Position numbers and translations under genes: made by a program
The notes under the pieces: generated by a model
What the model was told of the DNA's origin: nothing
Databases searched by the model: none
Seen by the model: the letters and a program-made list of their open reading frames with translations, nothing else
Shown: positions 49,086 to 58,426 of the stretch, piece after piece
Position numbering within the stretch: position 1 is the first letter of the stretch
Layout: each line of letters starts with the position of its first letter
Origin: JAGVSR01 sp963778225
Lineage (GTDB): Bacteria > Pseudomonadota > Alphaproteobacteria > Rhizobiales > Hyphomicrobiaceae
Reading direction: 5' to 3'
Length of the DNA stretch: 64,000 nucleotides
Assembly: GCA_963778225.1 (NCBI GenBank)
Contig: CAVZTR010000002.1
Span: 124,001-188,000 of the forward strand

Positions 49086-49838
49086 ATGAGATCGCAGACG
49101 AGCCCCGGTGCATCGCCCGACCTCGTGCCCCCGCGGCATGTCGCCATCATCATGGACGGAAATGGCCGGTGGGCGGCCGAACGGGGACTGCCGCGGACGT
49201 GGGGCCATCGGCAGGGCGTGGAAGCCGTGCGGCGCACCGTTCGGGCCGCGCGGGAACGGGGCATCGGCTATCTCACCATCTACAGTTTTTCGTCGGAGAA
49301 CTGGTCGCGGCCGGCAGCCGAGATCGACGATCTGATGGGTCTGATGCGGCGCTTCATCAAAAGCGATCTGGTGGAACTGCATCAATCGAACGTGCGCATC
49401 ATCGTGATCGGCGAGCGGGACCGCGTGGATCCCGAACTGATGGCTCTGATCGACGAGGCGCGGGATCTGACCTCGCTGAATACGGGTATTACGCTCGTGA
49501 TCGCCTTCAATTATGGGGCGCGCGCCGAGATTACGAAAGCGGTGCGGGAGATTGCGCGCAAGGTCGCGCGCGGTGAACTAGATCCAGACGCCATCGAGCC
49601 GGAGCATCTTTCGGGGGCTCTGGATACGGCGGGCATTCCCGACCCTGATCTGCTGATCCGCACGAGCGGCGAGATGCGACTTTCGAATTTTCTGCTCTGG
49701 CAGACGGCCTACACGGAATTCGTGTTTCTCGACGCCTATTGGCCGGAATTCGGGTCGGAGTTGCTCGACGAGGCCATCAAAATCTACCACGCGCGTGATC
49801 GCCGGTTCGGCGGGCTGACGCAGCGGTCTACGGCCTGA
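49086..49838 (+). CDS. uppS: Undecaprenyl diphosphate synthase (cis-prenyltransferase)
   Basis: Makes the C55 lipid carrier for peptidoglycan and O-antigen from farnesyl-PP and isopentenyl-PP. It has 250 residues. The catalytic Asp24 is in IIMDGNGRWA. Other motifs are SFSSENWSRP, FNYGARAEI and the C-terminal LIRTSGEMRLSNFLLWQ with WPEF. It lies 5 bp before cdsA, so the two are co-translated. Confidence 0.96.
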   Translation: MRSQTSPGASPDLVPPRHVAIIMDGNGRWAAERGLPRTWGHRQGVEAVRRTVRAARERGIGYLTIYSFSSENWSRPAAEIDDLMGLMRRFIKSDLVELHQSNVRIIVIGERDRVDPELMALIDEARDLTSLNTGITLVIAFNYGARAEITKAVREIARKVARGELDPDAIEPEHLSGALDTAGIPDPDLLIRTSGEMRLSNFLLWQTAYTEFVFLDAYWPEFGSELLDEAIKIYHARDRRFGGLTQRSTA

Positions 49839-49843
49839 GGACC

Positions 49844-50710
49844 ATGATGGGCGGCGAGCCGGCGGAGCCATCGCAAGCGACAGCTCCCGTCATGAGCGGG
49901 TCCTCGAGGGAAATACGACTTCGAACGGCGTCTGGCCTCGTCATGGCCGCAATCGCGGGCGGCGTGGTTTACATGGGAGGTCTGCCGTTTGCTGTTCTCG
50001 GCGCGGTGGTCGGCGTTCTCACAAGTTTCGAGTGGTCGCGGATCGTGCGGGATGGCGCAATCGATGCTGGACTGGTCGTGCAGGCTTTCGCCGTCGTTAT
50101 TGCGGCGGTTCTGGCTTGGCTGGGGTTGGCGGCTCTGGCACTCGCGGCCGTCATCGCCGGGTCCATCCTCACGGGGCTGCTGTGCTTCCAGCGGCGGCCA
50201 CTGTTGTCGGCAGAAGGCGTGCTTTATGCCGGACTGCCGGTCGTGGCTCTGATCTGGCTGCGCGAAGACCAGCCCAATGGTTTCGCAGCGGTGCTGCTCA
50301 TCCTGATCGCGGTCGTGGCGACCGATGTTGCTGCCTTCGTGTTCGGGCGGCTGATCGGCGGACCGAAACTGGCGCCGGCGATTTCGCCAAACAAAACGTG
50401 GTCGGGGTTTCTCGGTGGCATTTCGACGGCGGGGTTGGCGGCGGCCGGGTTCGCCCATACGATTGGTGCAGACCCCTTGATGGTCGGCATTTCGGGCGTG
50501 TTTCTCGGCATCGTGGCGCAGATCGGGGATCTGACGGAATCAGCCTTGAAGCGGAGTTTCGGGGTGAAAGATTCCGGCCACATCATCCCTGGCCATGGCG
50601 GTATCATGGACCGCATCGATGGACTGGTTTTCGCCTCGGTGGCCGCGGGTTTCGTGGCTCTGGCCCTTGATCCGCAAGCGCCCGCGAGCGCACTTCTCTT
50701 CGGCGGATGA
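49844..50710 (+). CDS. cdsA: Phosphatidate cytidylyltransferase
   Basis: Integral membrane enzyme that makes CDP-diacylglycerol, the precursor of all phospholipids. It has 288 residues and about seven helices. The CDS signature near the C terminus is GVKDSGHIIPGHGGIMDRID, preceded by ISPNKTWSGFLGG. The start could also be one of the internal ATGs (the first 30 residues are poorly conserved). It is 4 bp before dxr. Confidence 0.95.
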   Translation: MMGGEPAEPSQATAPVMSGSSREIRLRTASGLVMAAIAGGVVYMGGLPFAVLGAVVGVLTSFEWSRIVRDGAIDAGLVVQAFAVVIAAVLAWLGLAALALAAVIAGSILTGLLCFQRRPLLSAEGVLYAGLPVVALIWLREDQPNGFAAVLLILIAVVATDVAAFVFGRLIGGPKLAPAISPNKTWSGFLGGISTAGLAAAGFAHTIGADPLMVGISGVFLGIVAQIGDLTESALKRSFGVKDSGHIIPGHGGIMDRIDGLVFASVAAGFVALALDPQAPASALLFGG

Positions 50711-50714
50711 CACG

Positions 50715-51950
50715 ATGAGCAGACATTTCACACGGGCAGCCGCAATCAAGCTCGGCGATACGGCCGAGCGCACGCTGTCGTCGCCGCAGCGGCTGACGGT
50801 GCTCGGCGCGACGGGGTCAATCGGCGAGAGCACGCTCGATCTGGTCGGTCGCGAGCCCGAGCGTTTCGAGGTGGTCGCGCTGACTGCGCAGTCGAATGCG
50901 GAGAAGCTTGCGCGGCTGGCGATCTTGCATAAAGCGCAATTTGCCGTGGTGGGCGACGAGCGTTGCTTCGCCGAGCTCAAGTCGCATCTCTCCGGTACGG
51001 GCATTGAGGCGGCGGCGGGAGAAGATGCCCTGATCGATGCCGCATCGCGTCCGGCCGATTGCACGATGGCAGCCATCGTCGGAGCTGCCGGCTTGAAGCC
51101 GACGTTCGCGGCGGCGCGCCAAGGGCGACGGGTGGCGCTCGCGAATAAGGAATGTCTCGTTTCAGCCGGCGATGTGTTTCTTGCCGAAGTCCGCGCGTCG
51201 GGGGCGGAACTGCTGCCTGTCGACAGCGAACATTCGGCGGCGCTGCAATCGCTGGCCGGCGCGGAGCGGGTGGCCGTAGAGCGGATCGTGCTGACGGCGT
51301 CGGGTGGCCCGTTTCGCTGCTGGCCGATGGAAAAGCTGAAGGACGCGCGGCCAGAGGAAGCGCTGAAACATCCAAACTGGGCGATGGGTGCCAAGATCAC
51401 GATCGACAGCGCTACGCTGATGAACAAGGGTCTGGAACTCATCGAGGCCTATCACCTGTTTCCCGTCGGCGTCGACCAGCTGGACGCGGTCATCCATCCG
51501 CAGTCGGTGGTGCACTGTCTGGTGCATTACATCGACGGGTCGGTGATCGCGCAGCTCGGTCCGCCCGACATGCGCACGCCCATCGCGCTGGCTCTCAATT
51601 GGCCGGAACGGCGTGCAACGCCGACGGCGCGGCTCGATCTCGTCGCAATCGGATCGCTGACCTTCGAGCCGGTGGACACAGCGCGGTTTCCCGGCCCCGG
51701 CTTGGCCAAGGCTGCGTTGCGGCGAGGGGGCAATGCACCTGCGATTTTGAACGCGGCGAACGAAATCGCAGTTGCGGCATTTCTCGCCGGCGGCCTTGGA
51801 TTTCTGGACATCGCTCGGGTTGTGGAACGGACGATCGAGGAAGCCGAGGCACGGGGGCTGATCCGTGCTACGGAAACTCTCGAAGACGTGCTTGCCGCAG
51901 ACTCGGAGGGCCGGGATCTGGCGCGAATGGTCATCGAAACCCCATATTAG
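50715..51950 (+). CDS. dxr: 1-deoxy-D-xylulose 5-phosphate reductoisomerase
   Basis: Second step of the MEP isoprenoid pathway, target of fosmidomycin. It has 411 residues. The NADPH loop is LTVLGATGSIGESTLDL, metal and substrate residues lie in NKECLVSAGD and PVDSEHSAALQSL, and the flexible loop and SATLMNKGLELIEA are present. The ATG at 50715 is 4 bp after cdsA. It supplies isoprenoid units for the neighbouring uppS. Confidence 0.96.
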   Translation: MSRHFTRAAAIKLGDTAERTLSSPQRLTVLGATGSIGESTLDLVGREPERFEVVALTAQSNAEKLARLAILHKAQFAVVGDERCFAELKSHLSGTGIEAAAGEDALIDAASRPADCTMAAIVGAAGLKPTFAAARQGRRVALANKECLVSAGDVFLAEVRASGAELLPVDSEHSAALQSLAGAERVAVERIVLTASGGPFRCWPMEKLKDARPEEALKHPNWAMGAKITIDSATLMNKGLELIEAYHLFPVGVDQLDAVIHPQSVVHCLVHYIDGSVIAQLGPPDMRTPIALALNWPERRATPTARLDLVAIGSLTFEPVDTARFPGPGLAKAALRRGGNAPAILNAANEIAVAAFLAGGLGFLDIARVVERTIEEAEARGLIRATETLEDVLAADSEGRDLARMVIETPY

Positions 51951-52015
51951 GCAGCCAGTGGCGACTGTCGGGCCTAAGCCTGCCGCGTCCAGTGCGGCCC
52001 TACCGGAGACGACTT

Positions 52016-53167
52016 ATGGAAGCCCTTTCGAACGCGTTGTCGGGACCGTTGCTCTACGGCTTCGCGTTTCTCACCGTCCTGACGATCGTCGTTTTCTTCC
52101 ACGAACTCGGCCATTTTCTTGTCGCCCGCTGGTGCGGGGTGAAGGTCAAGGCCTTTTCAATCGGATTTGGACAGGAGATCGCGGGCTTCGATGACCGCTA
52201 CGGCACGCGCTGGAAGCTTTGCTGGATACCGCTCGGCGGCTACGTGAAGTTCATGGATGACGAGAACGCGGCCAGCGTCCCGTCGCGCGATGCGATCGAA
52301 AAGATGAGCGCCGACGAGCGCGCCGGGTCGTTCCATGCCAAGCCCATCTGGCAGCGGGCGGCGGTGGTGGTGGCGGGTCCGGTCGCCAACTTCATTCTGG
52401 CTATCGTCATCTTCACATTCTGGTTCTGGGTGAACGGCGTTTATTCGACGGAAGCCCGCATCGATGAGGTGATCCCGGAGGGACCTGCCGCCAAGGCCGG
52501 CATCAAGGCGGGCGATCTCGTGACCGCCATCGAAGGCCGGCCCGTCACCGCTTTCGAACACATCCAGCGCTTTGTCGGCACCAGCGTAGGAGAGGGGCTG
52601 ACCTTCACCGTCGAACGGGGTGGGGAAAAGCTTGATCTCGTCGTTGTCCCCGAGGTGCGCGAGCAACTCGATGACAAGGGCGACAAGCTCCAGATGGTCA
52701 TGATCGGGGTGAAGCGCATTCCCGGCCAGCAGGGCGTCAAACTTTATGAGCCGTCATTCTTCGAGTTGGTCGGGATTGCCGGCGACCGGACCTGGTTCAT
52801 CGTGACGAGCACGCTGGGGTATCTCAAGGATGTCATCGTGGGGCGGCAGTCTGCCGACCAGCTTGGCGGACCCATCCGTATTGCGGACGTAGCCGGCCGC
52901 GTGGCGACCCAGGGCTTCGAGTACATCATTCAGTTAGCAGCGTTCATTTCCGTCAGCGTGGGACTGATCAACCTGTTTCCGATCCCGCTGCTCGATGGTG
53001 GGCATCTCATGTTCTACGCCATAGAAGCGGTACGCGGACGACCGCTCGACGAACGGCATCAGGAGCTTGGTTTCCGGATTGGTTTGGCACTTGTTTTAAG
53101 TCTCATGATCTTTGCCACTTTCAACGACTTACATATCCTCAAACGGTGGCTTGGTGGGGCCGGTTAG
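52016..53167 (+). CDS. rseP: RIP metalloprotease RseP
   Basis: Site-2 intramembrane zinc protease of envelope stress signalling. It has 383 residues. The active site is His29-Glu30-x-x-His33 in FFHELGHFLVARW. One PDZ domain follows (about 125-205, VIPEGPAAKAGIKAGDL). The second zinc ligand motif is NLFPIPLLDGGHL. The ATG at 52016 follows CCGGAGACGACTT. Confidence 0.96.
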   Translation: MEALSNALSGPLLYGFAFLTVLTIVVFFHELGHFLVARWCGVKVKAFSIGFGQEIAGFDDRYGTRWKLCWIPLGGYVKFMDDENAASVPSRDAIEKMSADERAGSFHAKPIWQRAAVVVAGPVANFILAIVIFTFWFWVNGVYSTEARIDEVIPEGPAAKAGIKAGDLVTAIEGRPVTAFEHIQRFVGTSVGEGLTFTVERGGEKLDLVVVPEVREQLDDKGDKLQMVMIGVKRIPGQQGVKLYEPSFFELVGIAGDRTWFIVTSTLGYLKDVIVGRQSADQLGGPIRIADVAGRVATQGFEYIIQLAAFISVSVGLINLFPIPLLDGGHLMFYAIEAVRGRPLDERHQELGFRIGLALVLSLMIFATFNDLHILKRWLGGAG

Positions 53168-53374
53168 ATTCGCGACCTGTGACGTATTCTTGCCACTTCC
53201 AGACCGGTTACTGAATCGTTAAAAGCTTAAGGCTGACGTAGGCGTGGCGTTGAGTTTGTCATAGGCTTTTCGTGCGTCGGTGGGACCGTCAGCTGCCAGT
53301 GGGGCTGGCATTGCATGAAATGCGCATGGATCGCCGGTGGGGTGTCTGTGTGGATCAGGGGGAACGGCAAAAGC

Positions 53375-55808
53375 ATGAGGGCTGATCCGCGTCATGGGTT
53401 CTCCCGGTTTCCGGCCGTTGCAGGCGTCCGCCTGCTCGCCGCGATTCTGGCGCTCCTCGCGATCGAGATCTCTGCTCCGCACTTCGGCGGGTCCACGGCT
53501 GCATTGGCCCAGGGCGTCGTGCGTAGCATCGAGGTCGAAGGTAACCGCCGCGTCGAAGCCGACACGGTCCGCTCCTATCTTCAGTTCAACGTGGGCGATG
53601 CCTACGATGCCGGCAAGGTAGACGGCTCGCTGAAGGCGTTGTTCGCCACCGGTCTGTTCGCGGACGTGGCCATCGACAACAACGGCAGCACGGTCGTCAT
53701 TCGCGTTGTGGAAAATCCGGTCGTCAACCAAGTCGCTTTCGAAGGCAACAGCGAGGTCGATACCGATACGCTGCGCAATGAAGTTCAGCTGAAGCCGCGC
53801 ACCGTCTTCACGCGCGCTCGCGCTCAGGCCGACGTGCAGCGGATCCTCGACGTTTACACCCGCCAGGGCCGGTTTGCCGCGTCCGTGGAGCCGAAGATCA
53901 TCGAGCTCGAGCAGAGCCGGGTCAACGTCGTGTTCGAAATCGTCGAGGGTGGCGCGACCAAGGTCAAGGGCGTCAACTTCGTCGGCAACAGCGCGTTCAC
54001 CGACGAACAGCTGCGCGACATCATTTCCACGACCCAGCAGGGTTGGTTCGACTTCCTCAAGGGCACCAGCATCTACGATCCGGATCGTATGAACCTCGAT
54101 CGCGAGTTGCTGCGTCAGTATTATTTGAAGAACGGCTATGCCGATGCCCGCGTGACCGCCGCGCAGGCGGATCTCGATCGTGACGGTTCGGGCTTCGTGA
54201 TCACGTTCGCGGTCGAAGAAGGGGTGCAGTACAACTTCGGCGCCGTGACGGTTGAGAACGGGTTGCCCGACCTCAACGCGTCGTCTCTCAACGGCGAGGT
54301 CACCACCTATCAGGGCGACATCTACAACGCCCAGGCTGTCGATAAGACGGTTGAGCGGTTGACGCTTGCGACGGCGGAGCAGGGCTTCCCGTTTGCTCGT
54401 GTTCGCCCGCGCGCCAACCCGGATCCGACGACTCGCACGATCGGCGTCGTCTATGCGATCGACGAAGGCCCGCGCGTTTACATCGAGCGGATCAACGTGA
54501 TCGGTAACACGCGGACCAAGGATTACGTGATCCGTCGCGAGTTCCGTCTGGCGGAAGGCGATGCCTACAACCCGCTGCTGGTCGATCGCGCCAAGAAGCG
54601 TCTGTCTGGTCTCGGCATCTTCAAGACGGCGGATGTGAAGCGCCGCCCTGGTTCGGCTCCCGACCGCGTCGTTCTCGACGTGGAAGTGGAAGAGCAGTCC
54701 ACGGGTGAGCTGTCGTTCGGTGCCGGCTTCTCGACCAACGAAGGCATCATCGGCGACGTCTCGATCACCGAGCGCAACTTCATGGGCAACGGTCAGTTCC
54801 TGCGCTTGAAGCTCGCCGGCTCGGTCGAGCGCATGCAGGTGGACTTGTCATTCACCGAACCGCGCTTCCTGGACCGCAACCTGTCGGCTGGTTTCGACCT
54901 CTTCCATAAGGAACTCGACCAGCAGCGATGATGCCGGCTTCTCGAGCCGGTCGTCGGGCGGCACGGTGCGCCTCGGCTTCCCGCTGGCCGAAGAAATGTG
55001 GATGCAGGTCGGCTACACGCTGAAGCGCGACGAGATCTTTGATGTCGATACGCAACTCGTCGATCGCCGTGAAGCAGGCGTGCGGTGACACGAATCTCGA
55101 CGATCTCGCAACTTCGACGGTGATACGATCCAATGCTCCTGCGAACTGCTCTGATGAGGCTTACTGGACGTCGGCCATCGGTACCTCGCTCACGTATGAC
55201 AAGCGCAATCATCCGCGCAATCCGACCAGCGGCTATTATCTGCAGCTTTCGACGGACTTTGCCGGTCTGGGTGGCGACGTGAACTATGTCCGCGTGCAGG
55301 GTGAGGGCCGCGCTTACTACCCGATTACGGACAAGATCACGCTCGTTGGCCGTGCGGTGGCTGGCACGGTTCAGGGCTGGGGCGGGGATGATGTGCGCCT
55401 GCTCGATCTCTACTTCCGCGGTGGTGAAACGGTGCGCGGGTTCGATCGCGCCGGTTATGGTCCTCGCGACTCGCTGACCGATCACGCTATTGGCGGTCAG
55501 AACTACTGGGCCAGCTACTGCTGAGGTTCGCTTCCCGCTTCCGTTCATTCCCGAAGACCTTGGGATCAGTGGTGCCGCCTTCGTGGATGCTGGCTCGCTT
55601 TGGGGTACGCCGGGGGATATCACCGACCTCTATGCCGACAACAATGTTGAGCTGTTTGACGACAGCAGCGGTCCGCTCGGCGGTTGGCGTGAGCTTGCTC
55701 TGGAACTCGCCGGTTGGTCCGCTGCGCGTCGATTACTCGGAAGCCATCACCAAGGAAGCCTACGACCAGCTGCAGCAGTTGCGCTTTGGTGCTTCGACCC
55801 GGTTCTGA
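53375..55808 (+). CDS. bamA: Outer-membrane assembly factor BamA, interrupted by four apparent frameshifts
   Basis: Central pore of the machine that inserts beta-barrel proteins in the outer membrane. A signal peptide (GVRLLAAILALLAIEISAPH) precedes five POTRA domains (first one VVRSIEVEGNRRVEADTVRS) and the barrel. Frames change near 54921-54927, 55052-55068, 55507-55520 and 55670, each time by +1. Continuation is clear each time: DDAGFSSRSSGGTVRLGFPL, then VKQACGDTNLDD, then TAEVRFPLPFIPEDLG, then VRSAVGVSLLWNSPVGPLR to RFGASTRF. Four single-base removals restore 809 residues, a normal length. The start at 53375 (MRADPRHGF) is preferred. Loss of this essential gene is not credible, so errors in the assembly are likely. 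Confidence 0.9.
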
Positions 55809-55835
55809 TTTTCACAGTCAGCTGTGTGAAACATG

Positions 55836-55868
55836 CGGCGGCGCTGGTTCAGCGCCGCCGTTTTGTTG
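55836..55868 (+). terminator. Rho-independent terminator of bamA
   Basis: Stem CGGCGGCGCT / AGCGCCGCCG, loop GGTTC, then TTTTGTT, about 28 bp after the stop. Confidence 0.85.
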
Positions 55869-55951
55869 GTGCGGGGCGGATGCGGCTCTATAATATCGGC
55901 TTGTGATCGTCGTTTCGCCGCCGTGCTTTGCCGCCGAAGAAGGGCGCTACC

Positions 55952-57001
55952 ATGCTTCATCCCGGTTTCTTCGAGAACAAGGGGCCGTTTCCAGCCGCCG
56001 ATCTAGCGAAGGTCGTGGGTGCCGAGTTGGCGCCTGGTGCCGACGGCGCCCGCGCTGTCTTCGACGTGCGTGCTCTTGCCGATGCGGGGAACTCGGACGT
56101 TTCGTTTCTCGACAACCGTAAGTATTTGCCGCAACTCGATGCAACCGGCGCCGGTTTTGTGCTCGTGCAGCCGGCATTTGCCGCGCGTGTGCCGTCCCAT
56201 GCCGCCGCGCTGGTGACACAAGCACCGTACCGATCGTTCGCTCTGGCGTTGCAGAAATTCTATCCGGAAGCGCTGGTGCCAAAGGCGGCCATTGGCACGT
56301 CGGGCTTCGCCGTCGATCCCAGCGCGCAGATCGAGGACGGTGTGGTCATCGAGCCTGGAGCGATCGTCGGGCCGGAAGCGATGATTGGGCGCGGCAGCCG
56401 GATCGCGGCCGGCGCCGTCATCGGCTATCGGGTCGCCATCGGGCGGGACTGCTACATCGGACCCTCATCGACAGTCGTGCACGCGCTGATCGGCGACCGC
56501 GTGATCGTTCATGCCGGCACGCGCATCGGTCAGGATGGCTTCGGGTTCGCGATGGGCCGGGACGGTCATCTGAAGGTGCCGCAGATCGGCCGCGTCGTCA
56601 TTCAGGACAATGTGGAGATCGGTGCCAACACAACCATCGACCGCGGGGCACTTAAGGATACGATCATCGGTGAGGGCACCAAAATTGATAATCTGGTCCA
56701 GATCGGGCACAACGTGGTCATCGGACGGCACTGCGTGATCGTCGCGCACACTGGCATTTCCGGCTCAACCGAGCTGGGTGATTTCGTGGTTATGGGCGGA
56801 CAATCGGGGACCGTTGGGCACATCAAGATCGGGACGGGCGCCCAGGTGGCGGGGGCATCGCACCCGAAAGAGGATGTCCCTCCCGGAGTGGCCGTGGGCG
56901 GCACACCGGCGCGGCCCTTGAGGCAATGGGCCCGGGAACTCGCCATTGTGTCGCGCCTGGCCGCGCGAAAAGGCCCCCCGAGCGACGAGGTGGATGATTG
57001 A
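55952..57001 (+). CDS. lpxD: UDP-3-O-(3-hydroxyacyl)glucosamine N-acyltransferase
   Basis: Third step of lipid A synthesis: adds the N-linked acyl chain. It has 349 residues. An N-terminal uridine-binding domain (DVSFLDNRKYLPQL) precedes a left-handed beta-helix of hexapeptide repeats (IEDGVVIEPGAIVGPEAMIG). The catalytic His region is QIGHNVVIGRHCVIVAHTGI. The ATG at 55952 follows GAAGAAGGGCG. The terminator upstream implies its own promoter. Confidence 0.96.
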   Translation: MLHPGFFENKGPFPAADLAKVVGAELAPGADGARAVFDVRALADAGNSDVSFLDNRKYLPQLDATGAGFVLVQPAFAARVPSHAAALVTQAPYRSFALALQKFYPEALVPKAAIGTSGFAVDPSAQIEDGVVIEPGAIVGPEAMIGRGSRIAAGAVIGYRVAIGRDCYIGPSSTVVHALIGDRVIVHAGTRIGQDGFGFAMGRDGHLKVPQIGRVVIQDNVEIGANTTIDRGALKDTIIGEGTKIDNLVQIGHNVVIGRHCVIVAHTGISGSTELGDFVVMGGQSGTVGHIKIGTGAQVAGASHPKEDVPPGVAVGGTPARPLRQWARELAIVSRLAARKGPPSDEVDD

Positions 57002-57104
57002 CGCAGCGCGCATGTCGCATCACGAAGGGGCACAGACAAGTCCGGGCTTAGCCGGATGAACGGATCAAGGACGGCGGCGGCAAGCGCGCCGAAGCGAGAG
57101 GACG

Positions 57105-57605
57105 ATGGACGACAAGACGAAGGTGAAGACGCTCGGGACGGCTGATATCGCGAAGGTGATGAAATTCCTTCCGCACCGCTATCCGTTCCTGCTTCTCGAC
57201 CGCATGTTCGACATGAATGGCGACGAGAGCTGCGTCGGCCTCAAGAACGTGACGATCAACGAACCGTTCTTCCAGGGTCACTTTCCGCAGTATCCGGTGA
57301 TGCCCGGCGTCTTGATCATCGAGGGGCTGGCCCAGACCGCCGGCGCGTTGTGTGTGTCTAGCCTCGGCGAAGACTACAAGGCCGAGCTCGTCTACTTCAT
57401 GGGGATAGACAAGGCGAAATTCCGCAGGCCGGTTCTGCCGGGCGATCAACTGCACTACCATGTGCGCAAGATCCGTAATCGCGGCCGTGTCTGGCGCTTC
57501 TATGGTGAGGCGAAGGTCGACGGCGCGGTTGTGGCAGAAGCGGAAATCAGCGCCATGCTCGCCGACACGGCGGACGCACGCGCCTTCGCGGCCTCGAAGA
57601 GCTGA
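57105..57605 (+). CDS. fabZ: 3-hydroxyacyl-[acyl-carrier-protein] dehydratase FabZ
   Basis: Hotdog dehydratase of fatty acid elongation. It has 166 residues. The catalytic pair is His59 in QGHFPQYPVMPGVL and Glu73 in IIEGLAQTAG, with the usual 14-residue spacing. FLPHRYPFLLLDRM is typical. It shares one base with the lpxA start (TGATG), so translation is coupled, tying acyl-chain supply to lipid A. Confidence 0.96.
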   Translation: MDDKTKVKTLGTADIAKVMKFLPHRYPFLLLDRMFDMNGDESCVGLKNVTINEPFFQGHFPQYPVMPGVLIIEGLAQTAGALCVSSLGEDYKAELVYFMGIDKAKFRRPVLPGDQLHYHVRKIRNRGRVWRFYGEAKVDGAVVAEAEISAMLADTADARAFAASKS

Positions 57606-58411
57606 TGTCAAAACCTGAAATTCACGCCTCCGCCGTCGTCGCGCCCGAAGCGCGCTTGGGAGCGAACGTCAAAATCGGTCCGTTCTGCACGGTAGGACCG
57701 GATGTGGACCTGGGCGACGGCGTCGAACTCGTCAGCCACGTCGCGGTGGCAGGGCGGACAGCAGTCGGCGCGCGCACGAAGATCTTCCCCTTCGCCTCGA
57801 TTGGCCATGAGCCGCAGGATCTGAAGTTCAGAGGCGAGCCGTCCACGCTGACGATCGGAAAAGAGTGCCTGATCCGCGAAGGCGTGACCATGAACCCCGG
57901 CACCGAGGGTGGCGGGATGGCGACGTCGGTCGGTGACAACTGCGCCTTTCTTGCCAACAGCCACGTCGGTCACGACTGCCATGTCGGCAACAACGTCATC
58001 TTCTCCAACAACGTCATGCTCGCCGGGCACTGCACCGTCGGTGATTACGTCATCATCGGCGGCGGAGCGGCTGTCATTCAGTTCGCGCGCGTGGGACCGC
58101 ATGCGTTCGTCGGCGGCATGTCGGGGCTTGAGCATGATCTCATCCCCTATGGCATGGCGCTCGGAAACCGGGCGTATCTGTCAGGTCTCAACATCATCGG
58201 GCTGCAGCGGCGGGGGTTTTCACGGGCACAGATCCATGACCTGCGCCGGGCCTACCGTCTCATGTTCGCGCAGGAAGGCACACTGCTGGAGCGCGTGGAA
58301 GACGTGTCGGTCGAGTTCAAGGATCACCCGATCGTCGTTGAAATCGTCGAGTTCATCCGCAAGGGCGGCAAGCGCTCGTTGTGTACGCCGCAAGGCGCGG
58401 CTGAGGCCTGA
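57605..58411 (+). CDS. lpxA: UDP-N-acetylglucosamine acyltransferase
   Basis: First step of lipid A synthesis. It has 268 residues: a left-handed beta-helix of hexapeptide repeats followed by a helical C-terminal domain (LRRAYRLMFAQEGTLLERV). The catalytic base is His123 in NSHVGHDCHVGNN. It lies between fabZ and lpxI in the standard order. Confidence 0.97.
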   Translation: MSKPEIHASAVVAPEARLGANVKIGPFCTVGPDVDLGDGVELVSHVAVAGRTAVGARTKIFPFASIGHEPQDLKFRGEPSTLTIGKECLIREGVTMNPGTEGGGMATSVGDNCAFLANSHVGHDCHVGNNVIFSNNVMLAGHCTVGDYVIIGGGAAVIQFARVGPHAFVGGMSGLEHDLIPYGMALGNRAYLSGLNIIGLQRRGFSRAQIHDLRRAYRLMFAQEGTLLERVEDVSVEFKDHPIVVEIVEFIRKGGKRSLCTPQGAAEA

Positions 58412-58426
58412 GCAGAAGGCCTGATC

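Noticed and set aside
53375..55808. Programmed frameshifting considered for bamA
   Set aside because: Four shifts at unrelated sequences without slippery sites or a conserved stimulator are not a known arrangement; sequence error is simpler.
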